Source: an uncultured Bacillota bacterium (lineage in GTDB: Bacteria; Bacillota; Clostridia; Peptostreptococcales; Anaerovoracaceae). Taken from it: DNA of 60,433 bases. The notes below the pieces were generated by a model that was not told where the DNA came from, ran no database searches, and saw only the letters and a list, made by a program, of their open reading frames with translations. The stretch is from NCBI GenBank assembly GCA_949292945.1, contig CASFAX010000007.1:1404-61836 (forward strand), read 5' to 3'. The position numbers and the translations under genes were made by a program. Within the stretch, counting starts at the first letter, position 1. Each line of letters opens with the position of its first letter. Positions 31,030-39,123 of this stretch are shown one piece after another.

Positions 31030-31407
31030 TTAAAGCTCTTTTTTCCAGAAGCCGTGAAGGTTGCAGTACTCGTAAGCTGCAACAGGCTTTTTTCCCTCTG
31101 CAAGAGCGAAAACGGCAGTAGGCTCACCGGTGTGGTCCAGGTACTTCTTCTGAACGCCTTTATCTGTCTCCAGATAGATGAAAGCGATGTAGTGCTCTTC
31201 GGTCATAGGATGAAGAGTGCTTCCTACGGTAACCTTTACGGTGTTTCCGTTTACCTCTACTACAGGAACGTGCTTTTCGAGGGCAGCGTCGGTAGTGTTA
31301 GGGGAAAGTTCGGTCATCTTCTCTCCGCAACATACTACAGGAACGCCTTTGTCCTCTACCATCTCTATAATATTTCCACAGTGCATGCATTTAAAAAGTT
31401 TCAACAT
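31030..31407 (-). CDS. dfx: Desulfoferrodoxin (2Fe superoxide reductase)
   Basis: Cytoplasmic enzyme that reduces superoxide to peroxide without making oxygen, typical of anaerobes. It has 125 residues. The N-terminal desulforedoxin-like centre I has C-x2-C (CMHCGN) and CC (VVCCGEKM). The catalytic Fe(His)4(Cys) centre II is recognisable in EKHVPVV, TLHPMTEEHYI and the C-terminal CNLHGFW. All ligands are present. The ATG at 31407 has AGGAGG 6 nt before it. It is divergent from perR and, with perR and rubrerythrin, forms an oxidative-stress cluster. Confidence 0.96.
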   Translation of the reverse strand: MLKLFKCMHCGNIIEMVEDKGVPVVCCGEKMTELSPNTTDAALEKHVPVVEVNGNTVKVTVGSTLHPMTEEHYIAFIYLETDKGVQKKYLDHTGEPTAVFALAEGKKPVAAYEYCNLHGFWKKEL

Positions 31408-31481
31408 TTCAATTCCTCCTTTTGGATAAGAGGGCAGGTAGTATTTCATTTCTGCCCGATTTTGTTAGGTAATTTACTTTG

Positions 31482-31509
31482 ATTATACACCTTTTGCCGC
31501 ATATGTAAA
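31482..31509 (-). promoter_or_regulatory. dfx promoter
   Basis: Minus strand TTTACA (31509-31504), 16-nt spacer, TATAAT (31487-31482). Confidence 0.65.
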
Positions 31510-31533
31510 CATTCTTTTTTTGACAAAATCTGC

Positions 31534-31579
31534 TTGACAAAAGCCTTGCAAAGATTTATTATAATGATAATTATTATCA
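31534..31579 (+). promoter_or_regulatory. perR promoter with perfect 7-1-7 PerR/Fur box
   Basis: TTGACA (31534-31539), 17-nt spacer, TATTAT (31557-31562). Directly after the -10, TGATAAT-T-ATTATCA (31565-31579) is an exact 7-1-7 dyad of the Fur/PerR class, overlapping the start site, so repression by the product is expected. Confidence 0.85.
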
Positions 31580-31622
31580 AAACCGGCGATATAGCCGATA
31601 AATTTAACGGAAGGGAAATAAC

Positions 31623-32030
31623 ATGAAGTATTCCAGACAGAGAAATGTTATTCTGAACATTGTCAGGAGTAGCGATGTTCATCCCACTGCTGACACAGTT
31701 TACGATCTTGCCAGGCAGGAGCTTCCGGGCATCGGCATAGCCACAGTTTACCGCAACCTTAACATGCTTGCCGAAAACGGCGACATAGCCAGGATTAACA
31801 CCGGAGACGGAAAGGACAGGTTCGACGGTCACACGGGAGAGCACTATCACATGATATGCAGCCGATGCGGCGAAGTAATCGACATCTATCCTAAGGACGA
31901 TGCGGCAATGGACGGGCTCAGGCGTGCGGTAAACTTGACTTTCGGGATTAAAGATGATAATGTTCAGATTAACACCACGTTACTTACGGGCGTCTGCAAC
32001 AGATGCCTTGCGAAAGAGAAGAAAAATTAA
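31623..32030 (+). CDS. perR: Fur-family regulator, PerR-like
   Basis: A 135-residue metal-dependent repressor. The winged helix covers residues 1-75 (IGIATVYRNLNML is the recognition region). The metal site has His near 21 (VHPTADTVY), then RFDGHTGEHYHMIC. At the position where PerR has Asp85 and Fur has Glu, this protein has Asp (RFD), which favours peroxide-sensing PerR over iron-sensing Fur. Two CxxC pairs (CSRC, CNRC) build the structural zinc site. It is autoregulated through the box at 31565-31579 and followed after 15 nt by rubrerythrin, so the two are co-transcribed. The start has an AAGGGAA site. Confidence 0.9.
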   Translation: MKYSRQRNVILNIVRSSDVHPTADTVYDLARQELPGIGIATVYRNLNMLAENGDIARINTGDGKDRFDGHTGEHYHMICSRCGEVIDIYPKDDAAMDGLRRAVNLTFGIKDDNVQINTTLLTGVCNRCLAKEKKN

Positions 32031-32045
32031 ACGGAGGTAATTGAA

Positions 32046-32582
32046 ATGAAAGATTTAAAGGGAACTAAGACTCTGGAAAACCTGATGACTGCTTTTGCAG
32101 GCGAATCCCAGGCAAGAAACAAGTACACATACTACGCATCCAAGGCTAAGAAGGAAGGATACGTTCAGATTTCCAAGATTTTCGAGGAAACCGCAGCTAA
32201 CGAGAAGGAGCACGCAGAGCTTTGGTTCAAACTGGCTCACGGAATCGGAACTACCGAGGAGAACCTTCTCGATGCAGCAGCAGGCGAGAACTACGAGTGG
32301 ACAGACATGTACGCTGAAATGGCAAAGACTGCAAGAGAAGAAGGTTTCCCTGAAATCGCAGCTCAGATGGAAGGTGTTGCAGCAGTAGAGAAGGAGCACG
32401 AGGAAAGATACAGAAAGCTTGCTCAGAACATCAAGGAAGGTAAGGTATTCGAAAGAGACGAGGACGTTCTCTGGCAGTGCAGCAACTGCGGACATCAGTT
32501 CGTAGGCAAGAAGGCTCCTGAAATCTGTCCTGTATGCAAGCACCCTCAGGCATACTTCCAGATTAAGGCTGAGAACTATTAA
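32046..32582 (+). CDS. rbr: Rubrerythrin
   Basis: A 178-residue peroxide reductase with a diiron four-helix bundle (Glu and His ligands in [19 protein letters not shown], and VEKEHEERY) and a C-terminal rubredoxin domain (CSNCGH and CPVCKH). The classical domain order is present, unlike reverse rubrerythrins. It takes electrons through the rubredoxin iron to remove hydrogen peroxide made by superoxide reductase, so dfx and rbr work in series. It is in one transcript with perR, and a GGAGGT site precedes the ATG. Confidence 0.97.
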   Translation: MKDLKGTKTLENLMTAFAGESQARNKYTYYASKAKKEGYVQISKIFEETAANEKEHAELWFKLAHGIGTTEENLLDAAAGENYEWTDMYAEMAKTAREEGFPEIAAQMEGVAAVEKEHEERYRKLAQNIKEGKVFERDEDVLWQCSNCGHQFVGKKAPEICPVCKHPQAYFQIKAENY

Positions 32583-32727
32583 ACCGGGGAAAAGTGTGCC
32601 GATTGGCGCGAGCGGACCGTCTGACACTTCAGGCATCAGGTGACCCATGGGGGCAGACTTTGACAAAAACAGAAGATGAGGCGAAATCGTCAAGGTGAAA
32701 TTTGACGATTCCACCCGCAGATAATCG

Positions 32728-32775
32728 AAAGGTCAAGGCTTTCAGACGTGTAATACGTATGAACCTTGACCTTTT
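32728..32775. terminator. Terminator between rbr and the MFS gene
   Basis: AAAGGTCAAGG/CCTTGACCTTT stem (11 bp) with a 25-nt loop and a TTTT tail. It lies 145 nt after rbr. The spacer before it holds several TTGAC/GTCAA words in both orientations. Confidence 0.65.
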
Positions 32776-32829
32776 AAATTACTGCATTACGTTTTGTCAA
32801 ATTATGCCTTTACGAAATTAGACATATAA

Positions 32830-33981
32830 TCAGCTTTTGTCGAACCAGCGCTGCACCGGGAGAATGCAGACTCCGATTACCAGCGCGATGGCGGCAGCTG
32901 TGATGAAGAGGGACTGGCCTGAGATAAAGGATACCAGCATGGCTGAAAGGAACTGGCCGGAGAACATGGCCATTGTGCAGAGGCTGGCATTGATTCCCTT
33001 CTTTTCAGGAGCACTTTTGCTCACTACCAGACTGTTGAAGAGAGGCGTTGAAAGGCCGAAGCCAAGACCCATGAACACTACGGCGAGGGCTAGGACGAAT
33101 TTGACGGAGGATGAAAAGTACAGCAAGTATGCCGCAGCATAGCAGGCGAAAGCTATGGTGAGACACCCCTGAGCCCTCACTTTGGCTACAACTTTAGGCA
33201 TAAAGCCTGCCGCCAGGACGGCGATTAAATCAAGAACAGCGAGGTAGTAGCCGGTAAAGGAAGGGCTATACCCGAGGGTATTCTGCATGTAAATCGGAAG
33301 GGATACCATGGCGGTAAAGAACATGAGCATCCCGAGGAAGGCTATTAGAAGAATGAGAGGAAGAGGCACCCCTCCGGAAGCCTGAGAACCTTTCTCGCCC
33401 ATATCGCTTTCGGAAATGTGCACTTTTGACGGAACAAAGGCGACAATCATGAAGAGAGCCAGAAATCCTATGGCATATATGAAAAAGGGGGCTTTCCAGG
33501 AATAGTCGGCGAGGAAGCCGCTTACGCCAAGGAATATAACGCCGCCGAATTCCATTGACATTCCCTGAAGGGAAAGTATCTTAAGCTGTCTTTCGCCGCT
33601 GAAAAAGCCTGCAATCAGGGTGACTCCGGCGCTCATGATAGCAGCTGTAGCAGCGCCAAGGATAAAGCGGTCCGCAAAAAGGAGGACGGCGTTTGGCATG
33701 AACGCGCCCAGGACGCCGGTGATTCCGTAGAACAGAAGCCCGAGAACTGCCACCTTGTACGGGCCGGTCCTGTCTATGAGCCTTCCGAAAAATATGGACG
33801 TGACGACGACTCCAAGGGCCGGCGCTGTGACCAGCCATGAGGCGAAGCTGCCAAGACCGAAGACTTCTCCCAGCTCGGGAAGGGCGGGAGTTATGGCGTT
33901 TCCAACCATTACCGTAAGGCTGCTCATGAGCATGATGGCGGCTATGCCGGGTTTTCCGATTTCGCGTTTAATCTTTTCCAT
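32830..33981 (-). CDS. MFS transporter, drug-efflux type
   Basis: A 383-residue major-facilitator protein with 12 predicted helices. The loop 2-3 signature reads GRLIDRTGPYKV (near 67), close to the DHA1 efflux pattern, and helix 1 carries NAITPALPELGEVF. The substrate is unknown. The start ATG at 33981 has AGAGGA upstream; a TTG at 33999 is possible but has no ribosome site. The promoter region contains a long inverted repeat wrapped around the -35/-10 elements, typical of locally regulated pumps, although no regulator gene is adjacent. Confidence 0.85.
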   Translation of the reverse strand: MEKIKREIGKPGIAAIMLMSSLTVMVGNAITPALPELGEVFGLGSFASWLVTAPALGVVVTSIFFGRLIDRTGPYKVAVLGLLFYGITGVLGAFMPNAVLLFADRFILGAATAAIMSAGVTLIAGFFSGERQLKILSLQGMSMEFGGVIFLGVSGFLADYSWKAPFFIYAIGFLALFMIVAFVPSKVHISESDMGEKGSQASGGVPLPLILLIAFLGMLMFFTAMVSLPIYMQNTLGYSPSFTGYYLAVLDLIAVLAAGFMPKVVAKVRAQGCLTIAFACYAAAYLLYFSSSVKFVLALAVVFMGLGFGLSTPLFNSLVVSKSAPEKKGINASLCTMAMFSGQFLSAMLVSFISGQSLFITAAAIALVIGVCILPVQRWFDKS

Positions 33982-34039
33982 GACGTTTTCCTCTGTCAAA
34001 TCTCTTTATTTACAAAATATTTGCGCTTATGCACATAAA

Positions 34040-34084
34040 TTAAGGATAGCAGACAGGCCGCGCCTTAGTCAATGCTATCCTTAA
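34040..34084 (-). promoter_or_regulatory. MFS promoter inside a 12-bp inverted repeat
   Basis: Minus strand: TTGACT (34072-34067), 18-nt spacer, TATCCT (34048-34043). Perfect arms TTAAGGATAGCA (34040-34051) and TGCTATCCTTAA (34073-34084) cover the -10 and the bases just upstream of the -35. Arm centres are 33 bp apart, about three turns. It may also act as a hairpin at the end of the permease transcript. Confidence 0.6.
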
Positions 34085-34141
34085 ATTAACTTTACTTCCT
34101 AAATATATGTCGGTTATATGTAAGTCGGCTGCGTAACCCGC

Positions 34142-35560
34142 CTATATATCCAGATTTGCCGCCTTTACGTTATGCTTTTTCGTAAAGAATACGGAGAAGA
34201 TGTAGATTGCAAGGTAGCACGGAGCGCACACGTAGATGGCTGTTGCCTGGCTCGGGTCCATAAGGGTTACGATCAGCATCGCAAGGAATGCCAGAACTCC
34301 CAGGATCGGAATCAGAGGGAAGGAGAGGACCTTGTAGTTCAAGTCGTTCAGGTTTCCGCCCTCTGCGATGAAGCGCTTTCTGAACCTGTACTGGCAGATG
34401 CAGATTACCGAGTACATGAAGATGTTTCCTCCGCCGATGAAGTATACGATGAAGAGGTAAACGGTATCTTCTGCGACGAACTGGGCGATGATTCCCACCA
34501 TGGAGAAGATCATGCTTACGATGAGAGCCCTGAGAGGAACTCCGTTCTTTGCGGTCTTCTCAAAGAACTTCGGAGCCTGCTTGTACTTGGCCATTGACCA
34601 CATGTATCTGGCGCAGGCGTAGGTGAAGTAGTTTCCGGAGGTAAGGGCCGCTATGAGGGCGACTATGTTTATGAGAAGAGCTGCGCCGTTTATGCCGGCT
34701 TCCTTAAACACATATGCAAACGGGCTTCCAAGTACCGTGGCCTTTTCCCAAGGGAGAAGGGCTGCGATGATGGCGATGCTGAGTATGGTGGCTGCTATGA
34801 GAAGGAGCAGGGTCAGGTTTATGGCTTTTGGCATATCCTTTTCGTTTTTGATCTCTCCCGCGCTGGAGGCTACTACCTCAGTTCCCGCATAGGCGTAAAA
34901 CGACGAGAGGATTACGGCTCCTATGCCTGCGGCTCCTGCAGGGAACAGGCCGCCGTGGTCGGTGTAGTTGGAAAATCCTACAGCTTCGCCGCCGATGAGT
35001 CCCATCATCATGGCTATGCCGACGATTACGAAAACCACTATAACGATGAGCTTTATGCTGGATACCCAGAAGGATATGTCGCCGAAAGCCTTTGCGTTAA
35101 GTACGTTCAGGAAGAACAGAAGCACTGAGAATACCACGATCCAGAGCCATGTAGGCGACCCCGGAATTATATCTCTCATGATGATTGCCGCAGCTACTAC
35201 CTGAGCGGTGATGGTGGCTGCCGCGCCTACCCAGTTTACCCAGCCGATGGTAAAGCCCATGGCCGGACTTATAAATTCGGACGAATAGGCCTGAAGGCTT
35301 CCTGCAACCGGCATGGCCGATGAAAGCTCTCCGAGGCACGACGTCATGAGAAATACTATGATGCCGCCGATAAGATAGGCTACAAGAGCGCCGCCAGGGC
35401 CTGCTGTTCCTATTACGTCTCCGGAGCTTAAGAACAGTCCGGTACCGATTGTGGAACCTACGCCGGTCATGATTGCAGCTTTTGTCGTCATGGTTCTCTT
35501 AAGGCCGGTGCTGGTTTTCATGACGTTTTCAATACATGGAATTTTTTTGTTTTTGCTCAT
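34142..35560 (-). CDS. Amino-acid permease (APC superfamily)
   Basis: A 472-residue membrane carrier with 12 predicted helices. The conserved helix-1 break GVGSTIGTGLFLSSG (near 33) and helix-3 region SLQAYSSEFISPAMGFTIGW place it in the AAT-type amino-acid transporters of the APC superfamily. The substrate is not readable; its linkage to rocB, 30 nt upstream on the same strand, favours arginine, ornithine or a related basic or amide amino acid. The ATG at 35560 follows AAAGGAGTG. Confidence 0.88.
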   Translation of the reverse strand: MSKNKKIPCIENVMKTSTGLKRTMTTKAAIMTGVGSTIGTGLFLSSGDVIGTAGPGGALVAYLIGGIIVFLMTSCLGELSSAMPVAGSLQAYSSEFISPAMGFTIGWVNWVGAAATITAQVVAAAIIMRDIIPGSPTWLWIVVFSVLLFFLNVLNAKAFGDISFWVSSIKLIVIVVFVIVGIAMMMGLIGGEAVGFSNYTDHGGLFPAGAAGIGAVILSSFYAYAGTEVVASSAGEIKNEKDMPKAINLTLLLLIAATILSIAIIAALLPWEKATVLGSPFAYVFKEAGINGAALLINIVALIAALTSGNYFTYACARYMWSMAKYKQAPKFFEKTAKNGVPLRALIVSMIFSMVGIIAQFVAEDTVYLFIVYFIGGGNIFMYSVICICQYRFRKRFIAEGGNLNDLNYKVLSFPLIPILGVLAFLAMLIVTLMDPSQATAIYVCAPCYLAIYIFSVFFTKKHNVKAANLDI

Positions 35561-35590
35561 GGATGTTCACTCCTTTCATGGGTCAAAATC

Positions 35591-37267
35591 TTATTTCAGC
35601 AGGTCTCTTATGAGCCTGTCGTAAAGGTCTGGAAGCACGTCGAAGTTGTAGTGCTTGTGGAGCCTTTCCGTGTGCTTGTGGAAATCCTTGCCGTAGCCTC
35701 CAAGCACTATGCCGGGCACGCGGAATTTCCTCAGGGCGTCTTCAGGGAACTGATAGATGCTGCCTATTCCCACAAGGTTTTTAAAGAGGGAATCGAAGTT
35801 CATTCCTTCGGCAAGACCGGTGTAGCACATGTCGGAGATGCCCATGAAGTAGTTTTTCATCTTCAGGGTTTCGCCGTATGTCTTGCCGGCGTAGTCTATG
35901 ATTTTGCTGCATGCCGAAAGGAGCTCCGCGGCGTCGGCGTCATCCTGAGGAATGTACACGTCAGGGTAGTAAGGCGGAATTATGGCAACTACGATGGCAG
36001 GCTTCTTCGCCTTCACGGCCTCGTAAACGGCCTTTACTATCTGAACGCTTACGGTCTGAATCTCTGCGCCGTCTGAAATCATGCCGTCTGCCAGCTCTCT
36101 TATGCGCGCGTCAAGAGCTTCTTTTCCTCCGTCAAAATCTGCGCATGCCTGCTCGTACAGCTCTCTGAAGGTGAGAACGCTGGTTTCCGGGCTGTAGACT
36201 ACAGGATTTGCGCCGGTGGCCTTTTCGTACTCTGCCGCCTTTGCTCCTACAAAATCTTTTGACGCTTCAACGGCTTCCCGGGCTATCCGGAGAAGTTTTT
36301 CCATGACCTCTTCAGGATTCAGCTTGACCGTTATAAGGTTGTAGTAGGATGCCGTGTAAAGAGGCGTCGATACGGAGTAGGTCGGCTTCATATCCCTGAA
36401 GCTGAGGCAGACAGGCGGCGGAGTGATTTCTCCCATGCTCGTCTGACAGAACTCCGGATTCAGGTGCATGCGCCTGTAAACTTCGCAGGCCATGAGATCG
36501 GGGTCGATGCCCATAAACGGCTCCGCGGCGTGGCATGCCTCTCCCGCAAAGAAGAACATAGGCATAACCTTGCCCGATGCGCCGTAGTGGATGTACTTGC
36601 TCGTATCCCGGGACGGGTCATCTGACATAAAGCACTCGGTGAGGAGGAAAGCTTTGTAGTGAACTCCCTTCTCCCGCGCAAAATCGTTTAAAAACGATAC
36701 GGCCTGAAGCATGCCTTCAGAGTTTGTCTCCTCGCCGCATACCGCAACGTAAAGCAGATTTCCCTTAAGAGGCGGCTCTGCTCCGGACTCTGCGGCCTTT
36801 CTCGCCTCTTCGTCAAAATGTCTCATAAGTTCGATGCAGAGGGCGTGGCCGAACTTCATGTCAGCAGTACCTCTGCCGAAAATCCATTCTCCGCTTGCCA
36901 GATCCTTTCTGCTGTCGTCGTCCATAGGAAGCTCCTGAATCCTTGCGTTTATCTCGTCCAGGTCAAAAGCGTATTCCTTCAGACTTCCGTACTCCTCCAC
37001 GTCCACAACATCGTAATGGCCCGTGAGGATGACCGTGTCTTTCGTTTCCGGAGCCAGCTCCATGTAAGCGGCAACTATCGACCTGCCCAGATGGTCCTTC
37101 TTCACAGGAACCAGCTTCACGTTTTCGGGATGTTCCTTAAAATACGGTATTTCCATAACCATATCCTTAATCGCGTCCGCAACCGGGACCTCCGACGGCG
37201 TCCCGGAAACTCCAGGCACGCTGATAAGAGCCTTCATAATATCGTATAAGTTCTGTTTGATTATCAT
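35591..37267 (-). CDS. M20-family metallopeptidase, RocB-like
   Basis: A 558-residue zinc hydrolase similar to RocB, a protein of arginine utilisation in Bacillus whose reaction is not defined. Zinc-site segments are TGHYDVVDVEEYG (near 85), FGRGTADMKFG (near 128), CGEETNSEG (near 173) and EACHAAEPFMG (near 243). The protein is much longer than ordinary M20 deacylases. The frame opens at 37294, where AGGAGG lies inside it; the ATG at 37267 is preferred with moderate certainty. It leads the permease gene in an apparent uptake-and-use operon. A TTGTTT-N16-TATAAT promoter may lie near 37331-37360. Confidence 0.88.
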   Translation of the reverse strand: MIIKQNLYDIMKALISVPGVSGTPSEVPVADAIKDMVMEIPYFKEHPENVKLVPVKKDHLGRSIVAAYMELAPETKDTVILTGHYDVVDVEEYGSLKEYAFDLDEINARIQELPMDDDSRKDLASGEWIFGRGTADMKFGHALCIELMRHFDEEARKAAESGAEPPLKGNLLYVAVCGEETNSEGMLQAVSFLNDFAREKGVHYKAFLLTECFMSDDPSRDTSKYIHYGASGKVMPMFFFAGEACHAAEPFMGIDPDLMACEVYRRMHLNPEFCQTSMGEITPPPVCLSFRDMKPTYSVSTPLYTASYYNLITVKLNPEEVMEKLLRIAREAVEASKDFVGAKAAEYEKATGANPVVYSPETSVLTFRELYEQACADFDGGKEALDARIRELADGMISDGAEIQTVSVQIVKAVYEAVKAKKPAIVVAIIPPYYPDVYIPQDDADAAELLSACSKIIDYAGKTYGETLKMKNYFMGISDMCYTGLAEGMNFDSLFKNLVGIGSIYQFPEDALRKFRVPGIVLGGYGKDFHKHTERLHKHYNFDVLPDLYDRLIRDLLK

Positions 37268-37486
37268 GGCCTTCTTTTTCAGCCTCCTTTCCAATGATAA
37301 AGTGATAAAGTAAAATCATAGTAACAATTATAAAGCCTGCCGCTGAAAAAACAAGTAAGATGCCCTCATCATGGGTAGATTTTTTGATAAAGTAAAGAAA
37401 TTCAGACGGGAATGCTAAAAATCAAAAGCGCCGGAAAGAAGGATGAGCGGCTCTTCCACGATGACAGGGCACGCCCGCATCCCCTG

Positions 37487-37643
37487 GTGCTCGGATTTCT
37501 CGCAAAATCAAGAAAATCCGAGCACGATAAAACTCGGATTCGGCAGCATCAAGGTGAGATAGTACCACATACACAGATGAAATCGGGCTCTGTGTGGTAC
37601 TGGCAGCAGCGATTACGTTGAAATAGTAGCACTTTCGTACTCG
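37487..37643. repeat. Island E: hairpin and words shared with the 54.2-54.4 kb region
   Basis: GTGCTCGGATTT (37487-37498) pairs perfectly with AAATCCGAGCAC (37514-37525). CTCGGATTCGGC follows near 37533, and TAGCACTTTCGTACTCG at 37627-37643. All three elements recur, in related form, at 54228-54239 and 54366-54412. Confidence 0.7.
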
Positions 37644-38214
37644 CAGAAGCAGAAATTTTCATTGAAGCCGAGCATTGCCGTAAATATACGTCAGCAGTTC
37701 AGCTCGCCGGGGCCAGAATCAGAAGTTGAAAGCGGGTTGCAGACAGAAATGCGAAGCCAAAATTAACATATAATGGCAATTCACTGTTTGAAATCAGTTA
37801 CAGGTAATGTGAAACACGAGCTTTATGAACGGCAGTTAAGGTTTCAGGTATCAAGAAGGCCGTTTGCCCTTAACTCTGTTAAGGCAAGAGTGCTGAAATA
37901 TCGCGGCTCTACTTAACCTATAGTTAGTTGCGCTGGTAGAGACGCAATACCTGACTTTGCACTGCCGATTTTGCCGTGAGCGGGAAATGGACTTTAGGGC
38001 AGTTTGTCCGTTCATCGCAAATTATCCATTTCTAAGGAATTCACAATACGCTTTTCATCGTAAAATCAGCTAAGACCGACGCTTTTACGATAATCGAAAT
38101 GGTTTGCAGGCGTCATATGGCGAAGGTCGTTATTGCAGCATTACCGGATCTTGCAGATTTTGCGCGGAAAACGTTATCGTTAAAAGCGTAAAATTTCTTT
38201 ATTTGCTATGAAAC

Positions 38215-38280
38215 GGCGAAAACAGTCAGCGAAGACTGCCGGCGAAATCAGTCAACGAAAACTGGCGGCGAAAGTAGTCC
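38215..38280. repeat. Two-and-a-half tandem copies of a 26-bp repeat
   Basis: Units at 38215-38240 and 38241-38266 and a partial at 38267-38280, each beginning GGCGAAA and containing AGTC and a following ACTG; about 80 percent identity. Confidence 0.75.
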
Positions 38281-38403
38281 GCACCAAACACATTACCGAA
38301 CGCCCGCATACGTGTGCACACCTGCAACCCCCAATCCCCGAAAAACCGCCGTTTTTCTGCTGAAAAACCTTGAAAATCCCTCGAAAAAGATTTGAAAAAA
38401 GTG

Positions 38404-38432
38404 TTGCATTGAAGGTTTCTTTATTATATACT
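38404..38432 (+). promoter_or_regulatory. Promoter of the S10-spc-alpha operon
   Basis: TTGCAT (38404-38409), 17-nt spacer, TATACT (38427-38432), with a start expected near 38440. Confidence 0.75.
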
Positions 38433-38439
38433 TATAGGG

Positions 38440-38673
38440 CTTGCTTTAGGCGATGACGCAGAAAGTTGCTGTGCTATCAGGTAATTTCTGCTGAGAAGTC
38501 CTCACCCGATGAGGGCGGAAGGTGTTCGCCGGCTTTTGCTTTGTGTAAAAAATAAAGAAACGCACGGAGGCGTGTACAGAGCAGGCAAAATCGCTACATG
38601 CCTTGAAAGAGCGGGCACGGAGCACCTTGTACGAGTATAGCGAAAACAGTACAGAATCATTCAGGAGGAAAAA
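38440..38673 (+). ncRNA. Long structured 5' leader of the S10 operon (candidate cis-regulatory RNA)
   Basis: About 234 nt separate the predicted start from rpsJ. Visible pairings are GCAGAAA/TTTCTGC (38458-38490), CCTCA/TGAGG (about 38500-38514), GGC/GCC and GTACA/TTGTAC (38574-38632). Leaders of this length on ribosomal operons usually bind a ribosomal protein; which one is unknown here. Confidence 0.5.
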
Positions 38674-38985
38674 ATGAGCGAATTACAGAAAATCAGAATC
38701 AAGCTTAAGGCTTATGACCACGCGCTGCTGGATCAGTCTGCAGCTAAGATCGTTGAGACTGCTAAGAAGACCGGAGCAGACGTTTCCGGACCTATTCCAC
38801 TGCCGACCGAGAAGGAAGTAGTGACCATCTTAAGAGCAGTTCATAAGTATAAGGACAGCAGAGAGCAGTTTGAGCAGAGAACTCATAAGAGACTCATCGA
38901 CATTAACAATGCGACTCTCCAGACTACAGACGCTCTCACTAAGATAGATCTGCCTGCCGGCGTTGACATCGAGATTAAGCTGTAA
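38674..38985 (+). CDS. rpsJ: 30S ribosomal protein S10
   Basis: 103 residues; it opens the operon. The typical [18 protein letters not shown] start and the [12 protein letters not shown] loop, which reaches into the 30S head, are intact. It is also the NusE partner of NusB in antitermination. It has an AGGAGG site 6 nt before the ATG and is followed by an unusually long 138-nt spacer. Confidence 0.98.
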   Translation: MSELQKIRIKLKAYDHALLDQSAAKIVETAKKTGADVSGPIPLPTEKEVVTILRAVHKYKDSREQFEQRTHKRLIDINNATLQTTDALTKIDLPAGVDIEIKL

Positions 38986-39123
38986 GAATTAACTTGGTAA
39001 GGGACACTCCCTTAGTATGATCGGGAAAAGCGGAGGCCGCGGCAGGCGAAGGGTTGCGAAAAGCCTGAAGGCGGGAAATGAAGCCGGAACCGATCCGCTG
39101 TAAGATTCAAGGAGGAAAAATAC
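38986..39123 (+). ncRNA. Structured 138-nt spacer between rpsJ and rplC
   Basis: UAAGGGA-CAC-UCCCUUA hairpin (38998-39014), then a multibranched domain closed by AGCGGA (39029-39034) and TCCGCT (39094-39099), with inner AGGC/GCCT and GGC/GCC helices. Other junctions in this operon are mostly under 25 nt. It is a candidate binding or processing element. Confidence 0.5.

Larger units (their letters stand above)
37268..38403. other. 1.1 kb non-coding stretch upstream of the S10 operon
   Basis: No frame has codon usage or a ribosome site that supports a gene. It contains GATAAAGT words (37295-37395), a 12-bp hairpin shared with 54.4 kb, an AGTACCACA/TGTGGTACT pair near 37560-37601, CCTTAAC/GTTAAGG words (37835-37918, including a hairpin at 37868-37884), TTTTACGATAA/TTATCGTTAAAA words (38058-38190) and a 26-bp tandem repeat. 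It looks like several independent word arrays placed end to end. Confidence 0.5.

Noticed and set aside
37412..37621. 69-codon frame in the long gap before the S10 operon
   Set aside because: It covers a perfect hairpin and word repeats, lacks a ribosome site, and its sequence is not protein-like.
25796..38461. Shared 12-mer GCGATGACGCAG at 25796 and 38450
   Set aside because: Many 12-mer pairs are expected by chance in 60 kb, and the surroundings do not match.
39029..39099. Cobalamin-type riboswitch in the rpsJ-rplC spacer
   Set aside because: No B12-box or other conserved riboswitch core could be found; the location inside a ribosomal operon also argues against it.
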